Counted from the first letter of the stretch, positions 26,671 through 35,580 are shown. The stretch: 64,000 nucleotides of DNA from JABDBE01 sp963832245 (GCA_963832245.1 CAWHTG010000002.1:1275266-1339265); one strand, 5' to 3'. Notes: generated by a model not told the origin, from the letters alone. Translations and numbers: made by a program.

Positions 26671-27012
26671 TCAGTGAGCGTCAAATCGTAGTTCGACCGG
26701 TGTGTAAGTCTGCTGAGGCGCTGCCTCGTATCTCCACTTGCGCACCGCCTCAACCGCCGCCTGCGCGAGTACCGGGTTTCCACCCACGACTTCTGTGGAC
26801 GTTACCTTACCGTCTGCCGCAACCACGACCAGCAACTTCACGACCCCATGGACATTGGTCCTGCGAGCCAGATCCGGATAGGTTGGGGCCACCCGGCTCA
26901 GCACCTTGCGCCTGGCATCCGGTTGGTCTTGCTGCGCGACAGAGAAACGATCACACAGGACGACGCCCGCCGTCGAAAATGCCAGGAACGCGACCGGAAT
27001 CCAGCGCTGCAT
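26671..27012 (-). CDS. Exported TonB C-terminal-domain protein
   Basis: A 113-residue protein when started at the ATG at 27012, which begins a signal sequence (WIPVAFLAFSTAGVVLC). The rest is one TonB C-terminal domain: APTYPDLARRTNVHGVVKLLVVVAADGKVTSTEVVGG, VLAQAAVEAVRKWRYEAAP and the last strand TYTPVELRFDAH. There is no proline-rich spacer and the N-terminus may be cleaved, so it is unlikely to be a standard energy transducer for outer-membrane receptors. The Cys at the end of the hydrophobic stretch (VVLCDR) could be a lipoprotein site, though the LxxC box is imperfect. An earlier ATG would add 18 residues. Confidence 0.85.
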   Translation of the reverse strand: MQRWIPVAFLAFSTAGVVLCDRFSVAQQDQPDARRKVLSRVAPTYPDLARRTNVHGVVKLLVVVAADGKVTSTEVVGGNPVLAQAAVEAVRKWRYEAAPQQTYTPVELRFDAH

Positions 27013-27108
27013 AGTGTGATACCCGCAGACCTCAAGCTTAGTTGGGGCCAAGGGCAACGCGAACATAACGAAGGTAACTCCAGTAGATTCGATTCAGGAC
27101 GAATTCCT

Positions 27109-27234
27109 CGATCCACCATGATTGTTATCCTGGGGAAGCGGAGTCGCTCGGAAACGAGCGACTCCCACGAAGGATCACTGCACTCTCAGCACCCGGGAAT
27201 TAGGTTCAGCCGGGGGATCGAACACGTAGGGACA
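27109..27234 (+). repeat. 125-bp direct repeat, copy A
   Basis: It begins CGATCCACCATGATTGT and ends AACACGTAGG. Aligned by eye it is about three-quarters identical to 28215-28338 in the same orientation. Shared blocks include GGAGTCGCTCGG, ACGAAGGATC and GGGATC(G/A)AACACGTAGG. The nuclease gene at 27410 lies between the two copies. Confidence 0.7.
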
Positions 27235-27268
27235 GCCGCCCTCGGCTGTCCAGCCGAGCAAAGCTCGG
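27230..27268. repeat. Two adjacent perfect hairpins
   Basis: GGACAGCCG/CGGCTGTCC (27230-27251, four-base loop) is followed at once by CCGAGC/GCTCGG (27254-27268, AAA loop). There is no T-run after either. Confidence 0.6.
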
Positions 27269-27347
27269 CAATGACGGATCAAAGCAAGCGTCGTCACCAC
27301 CGAAGCCAAAGACAGTAGGAGCAGCCCGAAGGGGCGAAATAACTTAG

Positions 27348-27367
27348 CCCAGGGCGTAAGCCCTGGG
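27348..27367. repeat. Perfect palindrome, acidobacterial REP-like
   Basis: CCCAGGGC-GTAA-GCCCTGGG, an 8-bp stem with GTAA loop, preceded by CCCGAAGGGGCGAAA. I have seen this unit repeatedly in intergenic DNA of Acidobacteria and related phyla. Position between two same-strand genes does not suggest a terminator. Confidence 0.55.
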
Positions 27368-27409
27368 TAAGAGCAAACCAGATTCAGGCCCCGCAGGGAA
27401 CTGGATAAA

Positions 27410-27898
27410 TTACTCCCCGCCCATCACCCGCCATGCCTCGCGATAATTCTCCCATCGCGCGCACTTGCACTCGATGTCCGGATAAAACCGCAGATTCTTC
27501 GCCAGCGCCAACGCTTCCACCGGGATCACATACCAAACATCGCAGGGCCGGATGTGCACCGCCAAAACGTCAATCTCATCCGCCGTGTACCCACCCTTGC
27601 CCCGGCCGCCCCGTCGGTAAACGCTATAAAGCGGCTGCACTTCATACCCGCGCGCATGCACCACCGCAGTAGACTTAAGCTGCACCCGCCACAGCCGCCC
27701 GCCCGCATTCACAATAAAGTCGTAGCGTTCGCTGTCGCCCCAAGGCTTAGCCACCCGAAACCCCATGCTCGTCGCCTTCAAAAGAAATGCCGCCTCCGAA
27801 AGCTCCCCCGTACGCTTCGGATTCGTCCGCCGCCGCAAGCCGGCCACATTCTCAACCACCCCAGTCAACTCCGCCAAAACAATCGATTCAGTAATCAT
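27410..27898 (-). CDS. PD-(D/E)XK nuclease-like protein (PDDEXK_5 / group I intron endonuclease type)
   Basis: A 162-residue protein. It has GELSEAAFLLKATSMGFRV (alpha), then GDSERYDFIVNAGGRLWRVQLKST, in which Asp of YDFIV and Q-x-K of VQLKS occupy the active-site strand-turn-strand. The C-terminal half (YTADEIDVLAVHIRPCDVWYVIPVEAL) continues the alpha/beta core with a second acidic cluster. This is the arrangement of the PDDEXK_5 family related to homing endonucleases such as I-Ssp6803I. The family Q-x-K in place of E-x-K is normal there. No intron is visible. The gene is flanked by 125-bp direct repeats, suggesting movement as a cassette. Start at the ATG at 27898. Confidence 0.8.
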   Translation of the reverse strand: MITESIVLAELTGVVENVAGLRRRTNPKRTGELSEAAFLLKATSMGFRVAKPWGDSERYDFIVNAGGRLWRVQLKSTAVVHARGYEVQPLYSVYRRGGRGKGGYTADEIDVLAVHIRPCDVWYVIPVEALALAKNLRFYPDIECKCARWENYREAWRVMGGE

Positions 27899-28569
27899 GA
27901 GATTTAACAACCACCCGATCCCTTATTGAACGAGCTATTCTATCCATTAAAAATTTACCAATAGCTATAATAACATCCCCACACCTAAATTTCCCCGAAT
28001 ATTCGAGTCTGTAGCGCGAGCGTTCAAGCTCATGTAGGAGGGAACCCTGGCCCCGATAGCGGGCGGCCCGGTCTTAAAAACTCAAACAACAAAAAACAGA
28101 CGGGGCGCCCCATCCTTTCCTTCTCCGCAAAAGGTGGGAAGACGCGAACCTCGGACAAGCTGCGTTCACTCATCGCCCGACCAGAACAGAAATGAATAAA
28201 CAACCGCCATTCTGCGATCCACCCATGAATGTCATCCTGAAGAAGTGGAGTCGCTCGGTCGCGAGCGGCTCCCAACGAAGGATCTCTGCACTTCTATTGG
28301 CGATCAGGTTCCGGCGCGGGATCAAACACGTAGGCCCAGGCCAGCCAGTCTGGGCTTCTCACTTTAGTGATAACTCCACCGTCAATTGCTTAGTTACTCA
28401 GGTCGGGTTCCGCCGCGATCGCTTCGGTGGTGGGGACGCCGCTGTTGATTCAGTTTTCGTTGAAGTGTTCGTTCTGAGGGCTTCGAGGAGCGGGACAGGC
28501 AGAATACATGTTATAAGATTAGCGTTTTAAAACAGCTTCGTCGTCTGATTTCGCCGTCCGGGTCTGATC
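27899..28569. other. Non-coding region, repeat-bearing
   Basis: About 670 bases without a supported gene. The first part (27910-28010) is markedly AT-rich compared with the surroundings. It then holds REP-like units (GGGGCGCCCCATCC near 28100, CGCAAAAGGTGGG near 28127) and copy B of the 125-bp direct repeat. Confidence 0.5.
28215..28338 (+). repeat. 125-bp direct repeat, copy B
   Basis: It begins CGATCCACCCATGAATGT and ends AACACGTAGG; same orientation as copy A at 27109-27234. Mismatches are scattered and the centre (CACTTCTATTGGCGATC) is the most diverged part. Confidence 0.7.
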
Positions 28570-29259
28570 ATGCACAGACTGCTGGCCTTTTTCTTGCTAG
28601 TGCTTCCATTTCTCGCTCTCCCGGCCCTTGGGCAGGAAACCGTCTTCGATGTTCCAAGCCCTGACATCCTCGACCAAGGCAAGGTTTACGGCGAACTCGA
28701 CGGCACCGCTCGACCGGTGGACCCGATTTACACCTTCACGCCTCGTGTGGTTGTGGGCCTCGGCGATCGCATCGAGGCCGGCGTTAACTTCATTGGACTG
28801 AGTGAACCCTCTTCTGGTCAGCTAACCATTTCTCCTACCGTGAAGTGGCGGCTGTGGGACGGCGGCAATTCGGGTTGGTCATTCTTCGTCGGGGATAACG
28901 TATTTTTCCCTGCGCGCAAGCGGGAGTACAACGCGGGCAATTACTTCTACGCCGAGTTTGCGAAGGTCTTCCGTAAGGGAACAAGGATTGGCTTCGGCGG
29001 ATATTACTTCACAAAAAATGTGGTGGCGCCCGCGCAGCGCGCGGGAGGGCAGTTTACCTTGGAGCAGCCGATTTACAAGCGCCTCACCGTCGCCGCTGAG
29101 TGGACCACTGGTAATAACGCTGCAGGCTACGTCAGTCCCGGGGTGATCGTGAAGGCCACTTCCAAGCTCACACTCTACGGCTGCTACCAGATCGGTAATG
29201 CTGGCGTGACTAAGGGCAACCACCAGTTCCTCGGGGAGCTCGGCTACAATTTCAACTAA
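28570..29259 (+). CDS. Exported beta-barrel-like protein of unknown function
   Basis: A 229-residue protein with a clear signal peptide (LLAFFLLVLPFLALPALGQ, cleavage after ALGQ). The mature part alternates polar and hydrophobic residues in short strands with Gly/Asn turns, for example VYGELDGTARPVDPIYTFTPRVVVGLGDRIEAGVNF, YFYAEFAKVFRKGTRIGFGGYYF and a final LGELGYNFN ending close to an aromatic residue. This fits an outer-membrane barrel of about ten to twelve strands. I do not recognise a family. Ribosome site is weak. Its stop codon lies 25 bases before a histidine kinase frame that has lost its beginning, so the 3' end may be close to a recombination junction. Confidence 0.7.
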   Translation: MHRLLAFFLLVLPFLALPALGQETVFDVPSPDILDQGKVYGELDGTARPVDPIYTFTPRVVVGLGDRIEAGVNFIGLSEPSSGQLTISPTVKWRLWDGGNSGWSFFVGDNVFFPARKREYNAGNYFYAEFAKVFRKGTRIGFGGYYFTKNVVAPAQRAGGQFTLEQPIYKRLTVAAEWTTGNNAAGYVSPGVIVKATSKLTLYGCYQIGNAGVTKGNHQFLGELGYNFN

Positions 29260-29284
29260 GCGCACTGATTTCCTGACACCGACC

Positions 29285-30634
29285 GTGGAACTGGTCCTCC
29301 AACGGGTTCATCCGGAAGACGCGGCCCTCGTGCAACAGACAATTAAACGCGCGACACAGGATGGCGAGGGGTTTGAGCATGCATATCGCTTGCTGATGCC
29401 ACATGGTTCCGTCAAGCATGTCCACGTTGTGGCGCGTCCCTTAAACGATGAATCGGGCGGCGTAGAGTTCGTAGGAGCGGTGATGGACGTCACCGTAGCA
29501 AAGGAGGCGGAAAAGACCCTTCGGGAGAGCGAGGCGTACTTAGCGGAAGCGCAGAGACTCAGCCATACGGGCAGTTGGGCGTGGGCTCCAGCAACGGGAG
29601 AGATGAGATACTGGTCCGAGGAATGCTACCGCGTATTAGGTTTTGATCCGCACGGTGGACAACCGCGATTCGAAGCATTCTTTCAACGCCTCTACCCGGA
29701 TGATCAAGCGAGGATTAGGAAAACGCTCGAGGCTGCAGTGCGTGACAAATCGGGGTTCGAGTTCGATTACCGAATCGTTCATCCCGGCGGCAAGATCAGA
29801 GACATCCACACCGTAGGCCATCCCGTTTTCAGTCCATCTGGCGATCTCGTTGAATTCGTCGGCACGGTGATTGACGTCACAGAGCGGCAGCAGGCGGAAG
29901 AAGCCTTGCGTCAGGCGCGGGCGGATCTGGCGCGCATCAGCCGCATCACAACGATGGGCGAGCTGACCGCCTCTCTCGCGCACGAGGTGAATCAACCGAT
30001 TGCCGCCGCCGTTACCGACGCCAATACTTGCTTGCGCTGGCTTGCGCGCGATCAGCCTGATCTCGATGAGGCCCGCGCGGCTGCATCAAGAGTCGTCAAG
30101 GATGCAGCCCGAGCCACCGAGATCATGAGCCGGATCCGCTCGCTCTTCAAGAAGGAGATTTCGCAACCAGAGTTGGTTGATGTAAACGAGATTATTCGAG
30201 GAATGGTCGAGTTGTTGCGCGGCGAGGCTACCCGATACTCCATCTCAATGCGCACAGAACTGTCGGAAGACCTTCCCCAGATTATGGGAGATCGCGTGCA
30301 ATTGCAGCAGGTCACCATGAACCTGATCATTAACAGCATCGATGCAATGAAAGATGTGGACGGAACACGGGCGTTAGCCATCACGTCTCAGCGGGCTGAA
30401 AACGAGCAACTTCAAGTGTCCGTCAGCGATACCGGCATAGGACTTCCCTCGCAGCGGGCGGACCAGATATTCAATGCGTTTTTTACCACCAAGCCTCACG
30501 GCACTGGCATGGGACTACGGATCAGCCGCTCCATCATCGAATCACATGGTGGCCGATTGTGGGCTGCCGACAACTTCCCGTGTGGCGCATGTTTTGCTTT
30601 CACCCTACCCACCAAAATTGAGGGCCGTGAATGA
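29285..30634 (+). CDS. PAS-domain sensor histidine kinase, N-terminally truncated
   Basis: A 449-residue kinase starting at GTG. Residues 1-70 are only the second half of a PAS domain plus its PAC motif (VLQRVHPEDAALVQQTI..., GAVMDVT). A complete PAS/PAC unit follows (about 82-200), then HisKA with the phospho-acceptor His233 in LTASLAHEVNQP, and HATPase_c with MNLIINSIDAMK (N box), VSDTGIGLP (G1), and GTGMGLRIS (G2). It should be soluble and catalytically intact, but its sensory N-terminus (further PAS domains in relatives I know from Proteobacteria) is missing. A partner response regulator also appears lost (30631-30692). Similarity of the retained part to Bradyrhizobium/Burkholderia-type kinases suggests horizontal transfer (inference). 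Confidence 0.85.
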   Translation: MELVLQRVHPEDAALVQQTIKRATQDGEGFEHAYRLLMPHGSVKHVHVVARPLNDESGGVEFVGAVMDVTVAKEAEKTLRESEAYLAEAQRLSHTGSWAWAPATGEMRYWSEECYRVLGFDPHGGQPRFEAFFQRLYPDDQARIRKTLEAAVRDKSGFEFDYRIVHPGGKIRDIHTVGHPVFSPSGDLVEFVGTVIDVTERQQAEEALRQARADLARISRITTMGELTASLAHEVNQPIAAAVTDANTCLRWLARDQPDLDEARAAASRVVKDAARATEIMSRIRSLFKKEISQPELVDVNEIIRGMVELLRGEATRYSISMRTELSEDLPQIMGDRVQLQQVTMNLIINSIDAMKDVDGTRALAITSQRAENEQLQVSVSDTGIGLPSQRADQIFNAFFTTKPHGTGMGLRISRSIIESHGGRLWAADNFPCGACFAFTLPTKIEGRE

Positions 30635-30692
30635 CCACCGCAGCCGCTTCCGCAGTGTTCGTCTTGCTGACGATGATTTGGTGCGCGCGTGA
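30631..30692 (+). pseudogene. Possible response-regulator start remnant
   Basis: An ATG overlapping the kinase stop opens SAVFV, and one base later in frame ADDDLVRA follows before a stop. Together VFV-x-ADDD-x-VR is the opening beta strand and acidic pocket of FixJ-type receivers, which commonly follow kinases of this kind. Nothing more of the domain remains. Evidence is short and could be chance. Confidence 0.3.
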
Positions 30693-30769
30693 CAATTGAG
30701 GCGGCCGGGTGCCCCACTCTTTGCGGCGAGGCGAGCCTTGGGTCGTGCACCGCTCTCCAGGAAATGTGT

Positions 30770-32344
30770 TTAAGGATTGGCTTCGCCGCTGACGTTGGGC
30801 GTTGCGACGTCAAGGGAATCCTGGCTCACAGAATTTCGTGGGCGCACCCATCGGAACACTCCCTCTTTGAACAGCCTCAGTATCGTTCGGCGGTTCTCGA
30901 TAAGGACCCGCAGCCACGACGACTTATTCAGCATCGGGAAATAGATTCCGCGAAAACAAAGACGCGCCAGGAAAATATTGACACGATCACCCACATGCTC
31001 ATCGTCCAGCGACGCAACTGCCTGAGCCAGCGCCTCTGGGCTGTAGGAGTGAGCCCAGCCGTAGTTCAGTTCGGCATGCGCTTCTTCGATCGTCATCCTC
31101 AGCGGAGTGTGCGCCATGGTGAACGGAACGAAATCCAGCCAGTGCCGAGGGCGCGTGAGTCGTCCGGCGGCCTCCAGCCGCTTGTATAAGGGCGTTGCGG
31201 GTAACGGCGTGAGCAGTCCGAAGATCGGCAGGCCCGGAGGCCATGAGCGGACCTGCTGCAAGGTGCGTTCGGCGACTCCCGGAGTGTCGTTATCCATGCC
31301 GACGATGAACGAGGTGATCGCGTAAATATTGCGTTTTGCCAGACGCTCAAGCACGGCGGCATACTCGCCGGGCTTATTGAATCCTTTATTCACGTCCTTC
31401 AGATTTACCGGATCGACCGACTCCATGCCGATAAAGATCCACTTGCCTCCGGAGGCAGCGATCAAATCAACCAGTTCTTCGTCGCGCAGCAGATTGGCGC
31501 TGATCTGCGCCACCCAAAAGACTTGGGCTTTCGCTGCGATGATGTCACGCAGCAGTGATTTGGTGCGCTTTACATTGATGGCGAAGTTGTCGTCGATGAA
31601 GAAAACCGCGATCTGGCCTCCCTCCTCACGGGCGCGGGCTTTCAGCAGGAGCAATTCGTTAACGACGCTTTCATTCGTCCGGAACCGAATGGAGTCGCCG
31701 AAGAATCCGGTGACCGTGCAGAACTCGCAGCCGTAAGGACAGCCTCGTCCCGATTCAACCGGCACGATGCGAAATGTTCCCCAGCCTTCCCGGAAATTCT
31801 TGAGCAAGGGGTGCACCAGTTTGGGAACGAGATTGAACTGGCGGAGATCAAGCTTGTCCCATGGAATCGCGGGATAGGGATTCAGGGAAGGTTTGCGCTC
31901 CTTGCCCATACCATCAACAGGCGCGTAGATTTCCTTTAGCTCACCGCGAACAGCATCTTCCACGATTTGCGGCCAGGTCTCATCGGCTTCTCCCAAGGCA
32001 ACGGCATCGGCATGACGCGGCCCACCATTGCGGCCGAGAGCTTCATCGGCCTCTTCGGTCACGTGCGGCCCTCCCATGACCACGGGAACGCCCGCCGCCC
32101 GAATCGCGTCAGCCATGCGGTACGCCCTGGCGACCATCCTGGTCATGGCACCGATCCCAACCAGCCCGATGTTCTGGTCGCGGACGAATTGCGCAATTTG
32201 GGTTTCGTCCATCGGTTGGGCATTGCCATCGACCAGCAGGACTTCATGGCCGGCAGGGGTGAGGGCTTGCAGCAAAAACATCCAGAGGTGGGGCATGAAG
32301 TTGCGGGTGACCCCGTTGTCAGGGTTGTAAAGCAGAATTCGCAT
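30770..32344 (-). CDS. B12-binding radical SAM protein
   Basis: A 524-residue class B-type radical SAM protein. The N-terminal cobalamin-binding Rossmann domain (about 1-135) contains ILLYNPDNG, VGIGAMTRM and VPVVMGGPHVT; the usual DxHxxG lower ligand is absent, so B12 may bind base-off without His. The radical SAM barrel (about 185-400) has RGCPYGCEFCTV, the CxxxCxxC cluster motif (C204, C208 and C211 by approximate count), with later elements FFIDDNFAIN and KWIFIGMESVDP. The family methylates or cyclises unactivated carbons in natural-product, hopanoid or lipid pathways; the substrate is not evident and no partner is adjacent. Start at the ATG with AAGGAG seven bases upstream rather than an ATG 18 bases before. 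Confidence 0.9.
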   Translation of the reverse strand: MRILLYNPDNGVTRNFMPHLWMFLLQALTPAGHEVLLVDGNAQPMDETQIAQFVRDQNIGLVGIGAMTRMVARAYRMADAIRAAGVPVVMGGPHVTEEADEALGRNGGPRHADAVALGEADETWPQIVEDAVRGELKEIYAPVDGMGKERKPSLNPYPAIPWDKLDLRQFNLVPKLVHPLLKNFREGWGTFRIVPVESGRGCPYGCEFCTVTGFFGDSIRFRTNESVVNELLLLKARAREEGGQIAVFFIDDNFAINVKRTKSLLRDIIAAKAQVFWVAQISANLLRDEELVDLIAASGGKWIFIGMESVDPVNLKDVNKGFNKPGEYAAVLERLAKRNIYAITSFIVGMDNDTPGVAERTLQQVRSWPPGLPIFGLLTPLPATPLYKRLEAAGRLTRPRHWLDFVPFTMAHTPLRMTIEEAHAELNYGWAHSYSPEALAQAVASLDDEHVGDRVNIFLARLCFRGIYFPMLNKSSWLRVLIENRRTILRLFKEGVFRWVRPRNSVSQDSLDVATPNVSGEANP

Positions 32345-32506
32345 GACACTCCTTTGAAACACTCGCTTGCCACGCTGAGTCCATCCGACGATCCCGGAAG
32401 GCCGGGCATCTCCGATGTGCCTTGCGAACTAAGTGTTGGTGTCCCCACGTATGCCAGCTTCCCGTCATCATACATAACCCCGTCAACGTGGGTGGTGTCA
32501 ACTCAT

Positions 32507-32540
32507 TGTTGGCGATAAATCTATTAGACTCATTGACTCT
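32507..32540 (+). repeat. Dispersed intergenic motif, divergent copy
   Basis: TGTTGGCGATAAATC...ACTCATTGAC; it shares both ends with the copy at 4359 but the middle is changed. Located between the radical SAM gene start and the prolyl oligopeptidase gene end. Confidence 0.4.
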
Positions 32541-32615
32541 TGGGGAGGTGGCTTTTGAAGAAACGGGGAGGAAACTGGGGCCAGGCGGGATGTTTTCCAG
32601 CGGATATCCACACCA

Positions 32616-34781
32616 CTACTCCTTCACCCCCAACTGCCAAAACAAAAACGAATAAACATCCGTCAATTCCTCAATCTGCTTGGTAATCGGCTTGCCCGCG
32701 CCATGCCCAGCCTTAGGCTCAATCCGCAACAATATCGGTCGCTCCCGGCTCTGCCCGTTCGCTGCCTCCGCCTGCATCAGAGCCGCCATTTTCTTGGCAT
32801 GCATGGAATCGACGCGCGTATCGCCATCCGCCGTCATAAAAAGGACGGCCGGATATTCCGTCCCGGCCTTCACATGCTGATAAGGCGAGTAAGCATAGAG
32901 CCAATCAAACTGCTTGGGATCATCCGCCGACCCGTACTCCGGAATCCACAGCTTGGCAATTTGAAAGTGCTGGTAGCGCAGCATATCGAGCAACGGAACT
33001 GCGCAAACCACGGCACGAAACAGATCGGGACGCTGCGTCAGCGCCACTCCCACCAGCAGTCCCCCATTCGATCCGCCACGAATCGCCAGATGATCTTTAT
33101 CCGTATATTTCTGCGCAATCAAATACTCAGCCGCCGCGATGAAGTCGTCAAACACATTCTGCTTTTTATCCAGCATGCCGGCACGGTGCCAGTCTTCTCC
33201 AAACTCGGACCCGCCGCGCAGGTTGGCGACGGCGAAAACGCCGCCGTGCTGCAGCCACAAATAGCGATCCCCGGCAAAGCTCGGAGTGAGGCTGATATTG
33301 AATCCGCCGTATCCGGTCAGCACAGTGGGATTCTTGCCGTTCAGCACCAAACCTTTTTTGTGGAAGACGAACATCGGAACCCTGGTTCCGTCCTTCGACG
33401 TGAACCAAACCTGATTAACTTCGTAAGCCGAGGGATCAATCAAAGGCGCGTCCACGCGGGCCCACAGCTCCGCAGCGTCATTCCCCTTGAAGTCGATGCT
33501 GTAAACGCTAGGCGGAACCGTGAACGACTCAAACCCGAAGAAGGCTTCCTCACTATCCCATTTCCCTCCGATCCCGGTGATCGAACCCAGCCCCGGCAAT
33601 TTCACATCCGATAGCAAGTGTCCATCCGTCCCGAAAATCTTCAGCAGGGAAGTGGCGTTCTTCTCATACAAGCCCATGAGATTGCCATGGACCACCCCGA
33701 CATTTTTAAAGACCGCGTCCGACTCGGGAACGATTTCGCGCCAGAACGCGCGCCCCGGCTTGTGCGCGTCCACTCGCAAAACGCGATAATGAGGCGCGTC
33801 CTCATTGGTAAAAATGTACAGCTGCCCTTTTAAAATCTCGCCGCTGTAACTGAAATCTTTGCCGCTTGTGACCTCGACCGGCGGCGTTCCCGCCTGCAGG
33901 TCCTGCAGATACATTTCAGTTTTGGTGTAGCCTTCAAACACGGTGATCAGGAGCCAGCGATCATCGTCGTCCGCGAGCTGCGCCACCGGTATATCCTGTG
34001 CGCTGGGACGGTCGCCAAAAATCAATGCATCTTTTTCCGGATCGCTGCCCAGGGCATGATAGAAAATCTTGACGTGATAGACCTCCTCACCGGCAGGCAC
34101 ATCGCCTTTTTTCGGAGTGCGTCCATAATAAAAACCGGAGTTGTCCTTCTTCCATGCAACGTTCGCATGCCGTGCCCGATCAATGCTGTCAGGCAACAAC
34201 TTCCCGCTGGCGGTCTCAACGATCCGCAGCGTGCTCTCTTCTGAACCGCCCCGCGAAGTGCCGTAAGCCACATACCTGCCATCATCCGAAGGCGCCCACC
34301 AATCGAGCGCCACAGTGCCGTCCGCCGACATCAGATTCACATCGACCAACACCCGGTCTTTCCCGTGAACGCCCTCTCGCACCAAAAGCACAGGCTGGTT
34401 CTGCGTCCCCTCGCGGCGAATGTAGAAATAATACTTCCCCCCAATTTGCGGCGTGCCCACGATTCCGATTGAAAGTAGTTCGGTCAGTTCCTGATGGATC
34501 CGGCTGCGCCCCGGCAGCGGATCCAGAATGCCGCGAGTGTAAGCCAGTTCCTGCCGAACATACTCCTGCGTCGCCGGACTATCCGCATCCTCCAACCACC
34601 GGTAAGAGTCGGCAATCTTATGTCCAGGGAAAGTGTCTTCGACAACGTCAACCTTAGCCTTCGGCGGTCCCGCAGGCGCAGTTATGGCGGCGGAAGAGCT
34701 GTCCTCAGCCCAGACCGTGCCGGCCAGCAAAAAACAGCAGAACAAAAAAATCATCCACACCAAATCACGACCTCCCGCCAT
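32616..34781 (-). CDS. Prolyl oligopeptidase (S9A), exported
   Basis: A 721-residue serine peptidase with a signal peptide (LVWMIFLFCCFLLAGTVWAE, about 5-25). The N-terminal beta-propeller region (about 80-440) follows a short helix (ADSYRWLEDADSPATQEYV, typical of POP). The alpha/beta hydrolase domain carries the nucleophile in GGSNGG (S571), the acid in GDTRVD (D654) and the base in GHGAGKP (H693). It should cleave proline-containing oligopeptides up to about 30 residues, in the periplasm given the signal. AGAGG before the ATG at 34781 supports that start over a GTG two codons upstream. It is transcribed away from tRNA-Asn and ends 270 bases before the radical SAM gene. Confidence 0.95.
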   Translation of the reverse strand: MAGGRDLVWMIFLFCCFLLAGTVWAEDSSSAAITAPAGPPKAKVDVVEDTFPGHKIADSYRWLEDADSPATQEYVRQELAYTRGILDPLPGRSRIHQELTELLSIGIVGTPQIGGKYYFYIRREGTQNQPVLLVREGVHGKDRVLVDVNLMSADGTVALDWWAPSDDGRYVAYGTSRGGSEESTLRIVETASGKLLPDSIDRARHANVAWKKDNSGFYYGRTPKKGDVPAGEEVYHVKIFYHALGSDPEKDALIFGDRPSAQDIPVAQLADDDDRWLLITVFEGYTKTEMYLQDLQAGTPPVEVTSGKDFSYSGEILKGQLYIFTNEDAPHYRVLRVDAHKPGRAFWREIVPESDAVFKNVGVVHGNLMGLYEKNATSLLKIFGTDGHLLSDVKLPGLGSITGIGGKWDSEEAFFGFESFTVPPSVYSIDFKGNDAAELWARVDAPLIDPSAYEVNQVWFTSKDGTRVPMFVFHKKGLVLNGKNPTVLTGYGGFNISLTPSFAGDRYLWLQHGGVFAVANLRGGSEFGEDWHRAGMLDKKQNVFDDFIAAAEYLIAQKYTDKDHLAIRGGSNGGLLVGVALTQRPDLFRAVVCAVPLLDMLRYQHFQIAKLWIPEYGSADDPKQFDWLYAYSPYQHVKAGTEYPAVLFMTADGDTRVDSMHAKKMAALMQAEAANGQSRERPILLRIEPKAGHGAGKPITKQIEELTDVYSFLFWQLGVKE

Positions 34782-34940
34782 GAGCACCTCTTGGTGGCAG
34801 TTGCAAGCGAGAGCAGAACCTCGCCCCGGTCTCTAGGGTAACAAACCAGAAATAAAAAATATCCAAATACGACGCCGCACCCAAACTTAAAAAGCCCCAC
34901 AATCCCCGCCAATGATATGATGGAATTCGAAAAGGGATCC

Positions 34941-34959
34941 GCGCGCCCTTCGGGCGCGC
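34941..34959. repeat. GC-rich hairpin upstream of tRNA-Asn
   Basis: GCGCGCCC-TTC-GGGCGCGC, a perfect 8-bp stem, 12 bases before the tRNA. There is no T-run; role unknown. Confidence 0.5.
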
Positions 34960-34971
34960 CCCCCGCAACAC

Positions 34972-35047
<76 letters not shown>

Positions 35048-35110
35048 TTTTCTCCTGGACTTTGGGAAAATCAGCAAAAAGAATCCGGGTCAGATAAGGG
35101 TCACCTGAAG

Positions 35111-35580
35111 TTAGTGAACGGTAACAGGCACTTTTTGTTGCCGGGCGGCTTCCTGTTTTGAAGCTTCGTCTGAGGCTTGCCGCCTGACGAATTCGACCAT
35201 CCGTTGTTGGATTCGTCGCTTCGCGTCGAGCCCCATGTCGCCGTACACGTCGGATGTAGTCACGATGTTCTCGTGACGCAGAAGGGTCTTGACTTCATCC
35301 AATTCGAGACCCGCTTCCTTGCCCCAAGCGCTCACTGTGTGCCGGAAGCTGTGCCAGCCGATGCCCGGAAGCCCATCGGTGAGCGCTACTGGTTTGATGT
35401 GAGTCTTGAGCAACTGGGCGGGCCAGAATGGACGCGGGCCGTGAGTGTAAGGCGAAGCAAAGATTCAATCCCCCGGTTGATTGTAAGGAGTGATGGAGCG
35501 CCACTGGCGCAGCAGCTCCGCGACTTCCTCGGGCAATGGGAGGTTTGCACGCGAGGCTTCCGTTTTTAGTGGCGTGATAG
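35111..35580 (-). pseudogene. Tyrosine recombinase (phage-type integrase), C-terminal remnant
   Basis: The homologous frame reads LKTEASRANLPLPEEVAELL...ITPYNQPGD, then TGA (35465-35467) where relatives have Trp. It continues IFASPYTHG and LLKTHIKPVALTDGLPGIGWHSFRHTVSAWGKEAGL to a stop at 35111. Catalytic residues His and Arg of HSFRHT, His of LLRHENI, and the Tyr nucleophile in SDVYGDM are all retained, but the N-terminal half (core-binding domain and first Arg) is missing and the frame is interrupted, so it is inactive. The lost part is replaced at about 35570 by helicase sequence, marking a deletion junction. It sits 3' of tRNA-Asn as expected for a tRNA-targeting integrase. Confidence 0.85.

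Larger units (their letters stand above)
27013..27409. other. Non-coding region with repeats and hairpins
   Basis: No gene. It contains one copy of a 125-bp direct repeat (27109-27234) and three strong inverted repeats listed separately. Confidence 0.5.

Noticed and set aside
30770..32344. Assignment of the B12-radical SAM protein as a hopanoid methylase (HpnP/HpnR)
   Set aside because: Domain order fits, but the start and cluster surroundings do not match what I remember of either, and no hopanoid genes are adjacent.
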